Of a stretch of DNA of 64,000 bases, positions 8,116-15,685 are shown piece by piece (positions within the stretch are counted from its first letter, which is position 1; each line of letters begins with the position of its first letter). Where the stretch lies: NCBI RefSeq assembly GCF_007004735.1, contig NZ_ML660182.1, positions 186,001 through 250,000 on the forward strand. Reading direction: 5' to 3'. This stretch comes from Salinigranum halophilum (lineage in GTDB: Archaea; Halobacteriota; Halobacteria; Halobacteriales; Haloferacaceae). The position numbers were made by a program, and so were the translations under genes. The notes beneath the pieces are model-generated. The model was not told the origin of the DNA, ran no database searches, and saw nothing but the letters and a program-made list of their open reading frames with translations.

Positions 8116-8850
8116 ATGCGCGCCGTTGCCCCCTCGCTCGTCGTGGTCCTCGTCGTCGTCGCCGGCTGTACGGGCACGCTCGCGGAAGTGCGCTCGGGGC
8201 CGGCGACGATTCCGGAGGCGGCGCTCTCCCCTGTCGGATACATTCACGGGAACACCACCGAGGTGCCGCTCACCTATCCGCTGGGCGTCGGCCCCGTCTC
8301 ACGCGACGTGACCGTCTACGTCTGGGTCTCCGGGTACTCTCGAACCGTCACGGACGCCTCGGGCGCGAACGATACCGCCGCGCTGCTCGTCGTGAGTTCG
8401 CCCAACCGGCGAGTGGAGGGCCAGTCGGTCAACCCCTTCACACAGCTCTCGAACCGCGGCGTCGTCTCTGAACTCTTCGAGGTGGTCGCAGCGGCGGACA
8501 ACACGACCGGCGGCGTGGTCGACGGCGTGAGCGCGAACGTGACCGAAATCGCCCGCTTCGAAGAACAGCGCGCCCAGAACCGGACCGTCCTCGGCCAGCG
8601 CGTCGAGGTCGTCACCTACGCCGCGACGGTGCAGGTCGACACCGCGGCAGCGACCAGTGCGGTGACCACGCCGGCGGACGCCAGCGACGACGGCGGGACG
8701 ACCCAGACACTCCTCGTCCACCTGATGGCCGTCGAACACGGCGAGGACGTCGTCTTCGCGATGGGCGTCCACGGCGAGGAGATGGACGAGGCGGCGACGA
8801 TTGCGGCGCTGATGGAGGCCATCGAACACGAGACGACGGGCGAGGCCTGA
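8116..8850 (+). CDS. DUF6517-like haloarchaeal lipoprotein
   Basis: The 244-residue protein starts with a Sec-type signal (MRAVAPSLVVVLVVVAGC); Cys18 in the lipobox VAGC would be lipidated, anchoring the protein outside the membrane. The mature part has a conserved-looking pattern (VYVWVSGYSRTV, ALLVVSSPNRRVEGQSVNPF, VVFAMGVHGEE) that I associate with the haloarchaeal DUF6517 family, of unknown function. It converges on the TrmB-like gene. The assignment to DUF6517 is from memory of the family pattern, while the lipoprotein call is direct. Confidence 0.78.
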   Translation: MRAVAPSLVVVLVVVAGCTGTLAEVRSGPATIPEAALSPVGYIHGNTTEVPLTYPLGVGPVSRDVTVYVWVSGYSRTVTDASGANDTAALLVVSSPNRRVEGQSVNPFTQLSNRGVVSELFEVVAAADNTTGGVVDGVSANVTEIARFEEQRAQNRTVLGQRVEVVTYAATVQVDTAAATSAVTTPADASDDGGTTQTLLVHLMAVEHGEDVVFAMGVHGEEMDEAATIAALMEAIEHETTGEA

Positions 8851-8878
8851 CGGCGCGCGGTCCGAGCGGTTCGGGGTT

Positions 8879-9769
8879 CTACGACTCTCCGCGGTCCGCA
8901 GCCGTGCGGCTTCCCCCGCCGTCTCCGTCGCCCGCGTCGTCCTCGCCCTCACCCCGAACACGGTTCTCGACCCGTTCGAGCATGAGATTCCGGAGCGCGA
9001 GGACCAGACCGTCACCCGCGCCGCCACCGGACGTCCACACCGCCGACTCGTCAGGCGCGCCCCGAACCTGTTCGTGTCCGAGCACTGTACTCACGAGGAT
9101 GTGTTGGTCGTCGACGACGAGGATGCGGCCGATCTTCCCTTCGAGTTCCGGGGTGTGCTCCCACGCCTGTTCGGGCGTCATCACATCGACGTGTGGGGCC
9201 ACCTCGAACCGCGCGACGAGCTCCTCGTCGACCGTCTCGACGACGATTTCGACCCCTTCGTTCGCCGCTTCGAGCGAAGCGGCCGTCTCCTCGTCGAACA
9301 CCTCCTCGCTCGCGATGCCGAAGATGATTCGCTCGGTCGCCTCGTCGATGAATCGTCGCTCCAGTGATGAAACGCGGTCCCGCTCGGTGACGACCCAGAC
9401 GCCCTCCTGCGTGACGTCCGGCGTCTCCTCGTCCGTGTTGACGTCGGCGAGCGCAGCGCGGACGCGGTCTTCGTTCTCTCGGTACCTGGTCTCGAGCACG
9501 TCGATGGCGCTCTCGACCGGGACGGCGAGATACTCGCGCGGCGTCGACTGCTGGATATCGACGATGCCGCGGTCGTGCAGGGCGTTGAGCGTGTCGTACA
9601 CGCGTGCTCGAGGCACGCCGCTCGCGTCGGCCACCTCACGGGCCGTCCCGGAATGAATCCGGGAGAGCCCCACGTACACGCGAGCCTGGTACTCCGTGAG
9701 TCCGATTTGCGTGAGCGCCGAGACGCCCGTCTCGAACGCGTCGTCGTCGACGTCACGGGGACCGTTCAT
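8879..9769 (-). CDS. TrmB family transcriptional regulator
   Basis: The 296-residue protein has a winged-helix domain at about residues 18-85 (GLTEYQARVYVGLSRI, GTAREVADASGVPRARVYDTL) followed by a TrmB-type middle domain with VTQEGVWVVTERDRVSSLERRFIDEA. TrmB relatives respond to sugars or other metabolites and repress or activate nearby operons. The C-terminal tail is low-complexity acidic and Gly-rich. It is divergent from a DUF7344-like gene 129 bases away, so autoregulation of a shared intergenic promoter is plausible. The regulated genes are unknown. Confidence 0.9.
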   Translation of the reverse strand: MNGPRDVDDDAFETGVSALTQIGLTEYQARVYVGLSRIHSGTAREVADASGVPRARVYDTLNALHDRGIVDIQQSTPREYLAVPVESAIDVLETRYRENEDRVRAALADVNTDEETPDVTQEGVWVVTERDRVSSLERRFIDEATERIIFGIASEEVFDEETAASLEAANEGVEIVVETVDEELVARFEVAPHVDVMTPEQAWEHTPELEGKIGRILVVDDQHILVSTVLGHEQVRGAPDESAVWTSGGGAGDGLVLALRNLMLERVENRVRGEGEDDAGDGDGGGSRTAADRGES

Positions 9770-9898
9770 GATGACATTCGTCGATTTGATACATTAATTC
9801 TATTGACACTGACTGGACATAATCAGCAGAGACATCCGCGGTGTTACCACGCACGTGCTCACACTACGGATAAGACGCCAAGCGACCTCTCTGAACGT

Positions 9899-10351
9899 AT
9901 GTCTCACCTTGATGAATCCGAATTGTTCGAGACGTTCATCGAGTCACAGATCAGACTGTCCGTCGTGGAGTGGCTCTCGACGCGGGAGGGACCAGTCGAC
10001 CTCGAGGAACTGAGCCGGACCGTCACCGACGAGCACGAACTCCCGAGGGACATCGTCGAGATGCGGCTGCACCACGTTCACCTCCCGAAGCTCGCACGAC
10101 TCGGGCTGTTCACGTACGACGCCCCGGAGCAGACAGTCGACGGGTACTCGACGGACCAACTGGATGACGTGGTCGAGTCGTTCATCGCGTCGTTCCCGGC
10201 AGCCGAGCGAACGTTCGAGCGGACCGAGCGCGTTTCCGAACGAGGGGAGCAGACGGCAGACGGTGGCGCCGACTACGCCGCCGCCGCGTCAATGGACGAT
10301 GCGGGACACGTCGAGGTACCGCCGCCTCACGGCAGCGACGAGGACGACTGA
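9899..10351 (+). CDS. DUF7344-like haloarchaeal protein with winged-helix-like domain
   Basis: The 150-residue protein contains RLSVVEWLSTREGPVDLEELSRTV and MRLHHVHLPKLARLGLFTYD, the pattern of the DUF7344-type helix-turn-helix domain frequent in haloarchaea (strand-helix-helix followed by 'HVHLPKL...G'). The C-terminal 60 residues are acidic and low complexity. I chose ATG 9899, where the conserved domain begins soon after; longer forms would read into the promoter region. A role in gene regulation is inferred from the fold pattern and the divergent TrmB neighbour. Confidence 0.72.
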   Translation: MSHLDESELFETFIESQIRLSVVEWLSTREGPVDLEELSRTVTDEHELPRDIVEMRLHHVHLPKLARLGLFTYDAPEQTVDGYSTDQLDDVVESFIASFPAAERTFERTERVSERGEQTADGGADYAAAASMDDAGHVEVPPPHGSDEDD

Positions 10352-10460
10352 CCGAGGGGGTGTGGCCGTGCCGACGGCTCGGTGGGTGGGAGCTGAGAGG
10401 GAGACGAGAGATGGGGGAGAAGCGGGAACACAACCGACGACGGGCGGTCCGTCGGACGCG

Positions 10461-11324
10461 TCAGTAGAACTCGCGGACGAGGTCCATCGCGTCCGCGGGC
10501 GCGCCGTCTTCGACCTCGGCCATGTTCTCGGTGAGGCCGTGTTTCTCCTCGTACGGAACTGAATCCTCGTCCTGGTAGAGGATACCCATGTACTCCTTCG
10601 AGGAGTCGAGGATCTTCTCTTTGGCCTGGTCTCTATCCGAGGGGTCGTGGTCGGTCTCGGCGAGGTCGACCAGGTTGTCGCGGAAGTAGTCGTACGTGTC
10701 GACGTCGTTGAACGTCACACAGGGGGAGAAGACGTTGACGAAGCCGAAGCCGTCGTGCTCGATGGCCTGCTGGACGAGTTCGGCGTGGCGCTTCGCGTCC
10801 GTCGAGAAGGACTGGGCGATGAACGTCCCCCCCGCAGCGAGCGCGAGCGCGAGCGGGTTGACCGGGGGCTGCTGGGGACCTTCGGGCGTCGTCGACGTCT
10901 CGAAGTCCTCCCGCGAGGTGGGTGAGGCCTGCCCCTTCGTGAGCCCGTAGATGCGGTTGTCCATGACGATGTAGGACATGTTCACGTTCCGGCGGACGGC
11001 GTGGATGAAGTGACCCGCGCCGATGGAGTAGCCGTCACCGTCGCCGCCGGCGACCATCACTTCGAGGTTCGGGTTGGCGAGTTTGACACCGGTGCCGACC
11101 GGGAGCGCGCGCCCGTGGACGCCGTGGATGGCGTACGAGTGCATGTACGTCCCGATCTTGCCCGAGCAGCCGATACCGGCGACGATGAACGTGTCGTCGG
11201 GGTGGTTGCCCGTCTCCGCGAGTGCTTTCATCATGCCGTTCATCGTCCCGAAGTCACCGCACCCGGGACACCACGTCGGCTGCTTGTCCGATTTGAAATC
11301 CGTGAATCTGACGTCTGAGCTCAT
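10461..11324 (-). CDS. korB: 2-oxoacid:ferredoxin oxidoreductase, beta subunit (probably 2-oxoglutarate type)
   Basis: The 287-residue subunit binds thiamine diphosphate and works with the alpha subunit encoded just upstream to oxidise a 2-oxoacid plus CoA to acyl-CoA, CO2 and reduced ferredoxin. Visible motifs are the N-terminal WCPGCGDFG cluster region, GIGCSGKIG, and the cofactor motif GGDGDGYSIG followed by IVMDNRIYGLTKGQ. Its length (287) and that of its partner (587) match the haloarchaeal 2-oxoglutarate enzyme better than the longer pyruvate enzyme. Its ATG overlaps the korA stop in ATGA, so the two are translationally coupled. Confidence 0.92.
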   Translation of the reverse strand: MSSDVRFTDFKSDKQPTWCPGCGDFGTMNGMMKALAETGNHPDDTFIVAGIGCSGKIGTYMHSYAIHGVHGRALPVGTGVKLANPNLEVMVAGGDGDGYSIGAGHFIHAVRRNVNMSYIVMDNRIYGLTKGQASPTSREDFETSTTPEGPQQPPVNPLALALAAGGTFIAQSFSTDAKRHAELVQQAIEHDGFGFVNVFSPCVTFNDVDTYDYFRDNLVDLAETDHDPSDRDQAKEKILDSSKEYMGILYQDEDSVPYEEKHGLTENMAEVEDGAPADAMDLVREFY

Positions 11325-13084
11325 GCTTCGACCTCCTGGTCTGTCGCGAGTGCCGCCTTGATATCCTCGGCGAGTTCGTCCGCCTTGAATCGAACGCCGT
11401 TGTACTTGTTGACGCGGTCGACGCGCGTCAGCGTGTCGTGTTCGATGAGGTCGGCGAACTGGCCGTTGGCGTTACACTCGACCACGATGACGGTGTCCGC
11501 CGCAGCGACCTCGTCGGAGAGGTCCGGCCGCGGGAAGATGTACGGGACCGAGAGGAACCGGACGTCGATGTCCTCTTCCTCGAGGAAGGCGATGGCCTCC
11601 TCCATCGCGCCCTCGTTCGACCCCCACGAGATGACGAGGTTCGACGAGTCGGGGTCGCCGAACTCCCGGGGGCTCCAGTCCTCGGTGTCGCGGGCCGTCT
11701 GGACCTTCCGGTTGCGCTTGTCGACCTGTTCGACGCGCATACCGGTGTCCTCGGTCCGCCGGCCGAGTTCGTCGTGTTCGAGCCCCGTGGACATGTGCGC
11801 CCCGCCCGCCGTGCCGGGTGCCGCCCGCGGACTGACGCCGTCGTCGGTGATGGCGTGGGCTTTGAACTGGCCCTTCTCGTTCTGCCACTCGCCGATCGAG
11901 TCCTCGTCGACGAGCTTCCCGCGGTCGATCTCGACGGCGTCCATGTCGAACGCCTCCGGCGGGAAGGTCTGCTCTGTGACCGCGAGCGCGAGGTCCGAGA
12001 GCAGGTAGACGGGCGTGTTGTACTTCTCGGCGAGGTTGAACGCCTCGACGGTCTTCCAGAAGCACTCCGAGACCGACGTGGGGGCGAGGACGAACCGCGG
12101 AATCTCGCCGTGGCCGCCGAACAGCGCCATGTTGAGGTCGCCCTGCTCTTGCTTCGTCGGCATCCCCGTCGAGGGCCCAGACCGCATCACGTCACAGATG
12201 ACGAGCGGCGTCTCACTCGTAGCGATTAAGCCAAAGGTCTCGGCCATCAGGTCGATACCGGGACCCGAAGTCGCGGTCATCGAGCGCGCGCCCGCTCGCG
12301 CCGCACCGAGGGCCATGTTGATGGCCGAGAGTTCGTCCTCCGCCTGGACGACGTGACCGCCGTACTGTTCGATGTGGCCCGTGAGGTACTCCATGACCTC
12401 CGTCGCCGGCGTGATGGGGTAGCCGGCGTAGAAGCGACAGCCTGCGGCGATCGCACCCATGCCGATGGCCTGGTCGCCGTTGAGGAGCACGTAGTCGTTG
12501 TCCGTCGTCTCGAGGTCGTAGTCGAACTCGTGGTCGTACTCCTCTTCGACGTACGCCTGGCCCTTCCGCGCGGCCTGTTTGTTGTTGTCGACGATGGCCT
12601 GCCCCTTGCCACCGAAGCGCTTCTGCAGCGCGGAGTCGAGGTTCTCGATGGGGAAGTCCGCGACGGCACACGCGGCACCCAGTGCGACGACGTTGCGCAT
12701 GATGGCACCGCCGGCCTCCTCGGCGAGGCCCTTGAGGGGGACGTCCAGCCCGATCATCCCCTCCGGGACCTCTACGTCCTGCATCGTGGTTCGCTCGCCG
12801 TCGTAGATGATCACCGAGCCCTCGTGCAGTTCGTCGAGGTTCTCGTCGATCGTCCGCGGCGTGAGCGCGATGAGAACGTCGAGTCTATCGACGACACTCT
12901 GGACCGGGTCGACGCCCGTCCGCACCTTGTACGCCGTGTAGCCACCGCGGATACGCGACGCGAAATCTTTCGAGGTGAAGACGTGTCGTCCAGCCCGTGA
13001 GAGTGCCTGGGCGAATATCTTCCCCGTGGAGTCGATGCCATCGCCAGCCTCGCCGCCGATGGCCCAATTGAAGTCCGCAGGCAT
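11321..13084 (-). CDS. korA: 2-oxoacid:ferredoxin oxidoreductase, alpha subunit (fused gamma-alpha)
   Basis: The 587-residue subunit starts with a gamma domain (WAIGGEAGDGIDSTGKIFAQ, about residues 5-190) fused to the alpha domain (GDQAIGMGAIAAGCRFYAGY PITPATE from about 220), the arrangement of haloarchaeal KorA. It replaces the NAD-linked 2-oxoacid dehydrogenase complexes of aerobic bacteria and feeds electrons to ferredoxin. I chose ATG 13084 (MPADFNWAIGG); an upstream extension to 13174 is basic and unlike the family. The gene overlaps korB by four bases. A divergent flavin-reductase-like gene starts 190 bases away. Confidence 0.93.
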   Translation of the reverse strand: MPADFNWAIGGEAGDGIDSTGKIFAQALSRAGRHVFTSKDFASRIRGGYTAYKVRTGVDPVQSVVDRLDVLIALTPRTIDENLDELHEGSVIIYDGERTTMQDVEVPEGMIGLDVPLKGLAEEAGGAIMRNVVALGAACAVADFPIENLDSALQKRFGGKGQAIVDNNKQAARKGQAYVEEEYDHEFDYDLETTDNDYVLLNGDQAIGMGAIAAGCRFYAGYPITPATEVMEYLTGHIEQYGGHVVQAEDELSAINMALGAARAGARSMTATSGPGIDLMAETFGLIATSETPLVICDVMRSGPSTGMPTKQEQGDLNMALFGGHGEIPRFVLAPTSVSECFWKTVEAFNLAEKYNTPVYLLSDLALAVTEQTFPPEAFDMDAVEIDRGKLVDEDSIGEWQNEKGQFKAHAITDDGVSPRAAPGTAGGAHMSTGLEHDELGRRTEDTGMRVEQVDKRNRKVQTARDTEDWSPREFGDPDSSNLVISWGSNEGAMEEAIAFLEEEDIDVRFLSVPYIFPRPDLSDEVAAADTVIVVECNANGQFADLIEHDTLTRVDRVNKYNGVRFKADELAEDIKAALATDQEVEA

Positions 13085-13273
13085 GCTAAATTTCCCTACC
13101 CAACGCCCCATGAAAAGCCTTCTGAAAGGGGGCATGCAGGACCGTGAAAGATGCCGCACGAACGGCCGAGGCACACGTTATGGCACGTCTAGACGTACCA
13201 CGGAAACTGGCCGGTCGACGCGGCCGGTGACGGCGAACGAGGCGCTTTTCCCTCGTGCGGTGTCACGACACGT

Positions 13274-13912
13274 ATGAACGCGACAGTCACCGTCGTCTCG
13301 GTCCACGACGTGGGACCGGACACCGTCGCCATCGAGTTCGAAACTCCTGCGGAGTTCTCGGCGCTCCCCGGTCAGTTCGTGAAACTCGCCGGCGAGGTCG
13401 ACGGCGAGGAGTACGCCCGCTTCTACACCCTCTCGTCGCCCGACGTCGAGGACAGCTTCGAGGTCACCGTCGGCGTCAGCGAGGAGGGCGGCCCGTTCTC
13501 GCGACATCTCGCGGCGCTCGAACCCGGGGACACACTGGAGATGCAGGGACCCTTCGGCTCGGACCACTACGAGGGCGAGTCACGGGTGGTGGTCCTCGCG
13601 GGCGGCCCCGGCGTCGGCCCCGCGGTGGGCATCGGCGAGCGCGCGCTCGCCGACGGGCACGACGTGGCCATCGTCTACCTCGACGACGCGCCCGCACACG
13701 AGACACGCCTCGAGGAACTCGCCGCCGTCGGTGCCACCGTGATGATGGACGACGCCGACGCGGACCTCGTGGTCCACCTGCGAGACGCGCTCTCGGGCGC
13801 GAGAGACGACACGGTGTTCGTCTACGGCTTCGCCGACTTCGTCGACCGGGCGACGGCCGCCCTCGACGAACTGGGACACGGCGGCGAACTGAAGGTCGAG
13901 AACTTCGGCTGA
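13274..13912 (+). CDS. FAD/NAD(P)-binding ferredoxin reductase-like protein
   Basis: The 212-residue protein has the two-domain ferredoxin-NADP reductase fold: a flavin-binding barrel with RFYTLSSP (the RxYS motif, about residue 55) and PFSRHL, then a nucleotide-binding domain with LAGGPGVGPAVGIGE. It lacks a ferredoxin domain, so its electron partner must be separate. It lies divergent from korAB, whose product is reduced ferredoxin, so a link between the two is possible but only inferred. A T-rich box (gcttttccc, about 13241-13249) about 25-33 bases before the ATG indicates a leaderless promoter. Confidence 0.87.
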   Translation: MNATVTVVSVHDVGPDTVAIEFETPAEFSALPGQFVKLAGEVDGEEYARFYTLSSPDVEDSFEVTVGVSEEGGPFSRHLAALEPGDTLEMQGPFGSDHYEGESRVVVLAGGPGVGPAVGIGERALADGHDVAIVYLDDAPAHETRLEELAAVGATVMMDDADADLVVHLRDALSGARDDTVFVYGFADFVDRATAALDELGHGGELKVENFG

Positions 13913-13913
13913 G

Positions 13914-14729
13914 TCACTCCCAGACCGTCGCGACGGCCACGAGGAGCGACCCGCCGAACCACCCCACGAGCCCGACGACCCCGGCGAGCGCGCTCCCCGC
14001 ATCGCGTCCGCTCACCGCGCCGACGACGAGGTCGAGGACGAGTCCGCGGAACGCACTCGCGGGCGAGAGCGCGACCGTCAACGGCAACACCTCAGGCGAG
14101 AGGCCGCCGGCCAGCCCCGCGACGACGCTCGCGTCGATTCCGACGAGGAACGCCACGGCGAGCGCGACGACGACCGCGAGCGCCTGGCGGACGCTCCGGG
14201 CGGCCGCCGACACCGCGAGCGCGACCGCGAGCGCGACGAGACCGAAGACGACGGTGAGGACGGTGAAACGGACGAACAGCCAGAACGAGTCGGCCGCCTC
14301 GTTCGCCGCGATGAGGTCCGTCCGCCCGGGTGCGAGCGTCGAGCCGACCACGCCCGCGACGACGAGCGTGACGATGAGGACGCTCGCGACGAACACCGCC
14401 CGTCCGAGATACGCGCCGAGGACGTACTCCACACGGGTGAGCGGGTACGTGCGGATGGCCTCCAACTCCCCCGAGGCGCGGTCGTCGAGCGCGGCTCGAT
14501 AGCCCGCCGCGAAGGCGAATAGCGGGACGAGCACCTCGACGGCGAACAGCAGGTCGAGCGCGAGCGGGACGAACCCGCCCGCGCCGCTCCCCGCGACGAC
14601 GACGCCGACGACGCTGACGAAGACGACGGCCCCGAGCGCGAGGACGGACCAGGTCCGCACGACGGACCGGAGTTCACGCGCGGCGACGGTGAGCGCGCGG
14701 GCACGACCCGCACGCTCGACGAGGCTCAC
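13914..14729 (-). CDS. nosY: NosY-like ABC transporter permease
   Basis: The 271-residue protein has about six transmembrane segments and the ABC-2-type permease features of NosY (LVERAGRARALTVAARELRSVVRTW at the start, SGELEAIRTYPLTRVEYVLGAYLGR in the loop). With NosF and NosD it should move sulfur or copper-related cargo needed for copper-centre assembly. Its GTG start at 14729 overlaps the nosF stop in GTGA, so it is the last gene of a coupled nosL-nosD-nosF-nosY operon. No nosZ occurs in the window. Confidence 0.85.
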   Translation of the reverse strand: MSLVERAGRARALTVAARELRSVVRTWSVLALGAVVFVSVVGVVVAGSGAGGFVPLALDLLFAVEVLVPLFAFAAGYRAALDDRASGELEAIRTYPLTRVEYVLGAYLGRAVFVASVLIVTLVVAGVVGSTLAPGRTDLIAANEAADSFWLFVRFTVLTVVFGLVALAVALAVSAAARSVRQALAVVVALAVAFLVGIDASVVAGLAGGLSPEVLPLTVALSPASAFRGLVLDLVVGAVSGRDAGSALAGVVGLVGWFGGSLLVAVATVWE

Positions 14730-15613
14730 CGGCGCTCACCCCCTCGTTCGAGACCGGTCCGGACGGTGGGTGCCTCGTCCGCACCGCCGGAGATGGCGTC
14801 GAGGAAGACGTCGACGAGGCCGTCGGCGTCGGCCGTCCGGACCAGGTCGTCCGGTGCGCCGTCGGCGACGAACGCGCCGCGGTCGAGGACGACCACCCGG
14901 TCGGCGGTCCGCTCGACGGAGACGAGGTCGTGTGAGGCGAGCAGCACCGTCCGGCCGTCGTCCGTAAGGGCTCGGACCGTCTCGAAGATGTGCGCCGAGA
15001 TGGCCGGGTCGAGACCGCTCGCGGGTTCGTCGAGGACGAGCACCGTTGGGTCGCCGAGGAGCGCCTGCGCGAGGCCGAGCAGCCGCGTCATTCCGCCCGA
15101 GAGCGCCTCGACCTTCCGATTGCGGACCCCCGCGAGGCCGACCTGGTCGAGCACCGCGTCGACGTCGACGTCCTGTGCCGCCTCGGGACCGAGCAGGTCC
15201 GCGTAGAACCGCAGCGTGTCCACGACAGAGAAGCCGGGGCGAAACGACGGCTGCTGTGGGAGGTAGCCGACCGGACGCACGCCACGGCCCGTGACGTCGA
15301 CCCGGCCGCTGTCGGCGGCGAGGACGCCCGCGACGATCCGGAGGAGCGTCGACTTCCCCGACCCGTTGGGGCCGACGAGACTCACGAGCGTCCCGGCGTC
15401 GACGGCGAGCGAGACGCCGTCGAGCACGGTCACGTCGCCGAAGCCGTGACGGAGGTCGGTGACCGCCACCGCCGACCCACGCTCGTCCGCCCGTGGAGCG
15501 TCCTCGCCGTCGCCCTCGCGCTCGCCGTCGCCGCTCGACGCCTGCTCGTCGCGCCGCCCGGCGTGGTCGCTGTCTGACCGTGCCGTCCGGGTCTCCGAGT
15601 TCGGCTCGGTCAC
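14726..15613 (-). CDS. nosF: NosF-like ABC transporter ATP-binding protein
   Basis: The 295-residue ATPase carries Walker A GPNGSGKST, the signature LSGGMTRLLGLAQALL, Walker B VLVLDEPASGLD and the His-switch ASHDL. It starts with an unusual acidic N-terminal extension of about 50 residues before the ABC domain (VAVTDLRHGFGDV). I chose GTG 15613 because it forms a TGA/GTG arrangement with nosD that was altered by a 35-bp tandem duplication; other GTG codons at 15664 and 15629 come from the duplicated segment or other frames. It energises the NosY permease. Confidence 0.87.
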   Translation of the reverse strand: MTEPNSETRTARSDSDHAGRRDEQASSGDGEREGDGEDAPRADERGSAVAVTDLRHGFGDVTVLDGVSLAVDAGTLVSLVGPNGSGKSTLLRIVAGVLAADSGRVDVTGRGVRPVGYLPQQPSFRPGFSVVDTLRFYADLLGPEAAQDVDVDAVLDQVGLAGVRNRKVEALSGGMTRLLGLAQALLGDPTVLVLDEPASGLDPAISAHIFETVRALTDDGRTVLLASHDLVSVERTADRVVVLDRGAFVADGAPDDLVRTADADGLVDVFLDAISGGADEAPTVRTGLERGGERR

Positions 15614-15685
15614 GTGGGCACCCTCCCACGCTGTTCGCCGTCGGTCACGTGGGCACCCTCCCACGCTGTTCGCCGTCGGTCACGT
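15606..15685. repeat. 35-bp tandem duplication at the nosD-nosF junction
   Basis: A 35-bp unit runs from 15606 to 15640 and again, identically, from 15641 to 15675, followed by a further 10 matching bases (15676-15685). On the coding strand each copy contains a GTGACCGA element; the first copy supplies the nosD stop (TGA at 15645-15647) and the second supplies the nosF GTG start at 15613. Because 35 is not a multiple of three, the duplication separated a probable GTGA stop/start overlap into a 31-base gap. Confidence 0.95.
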
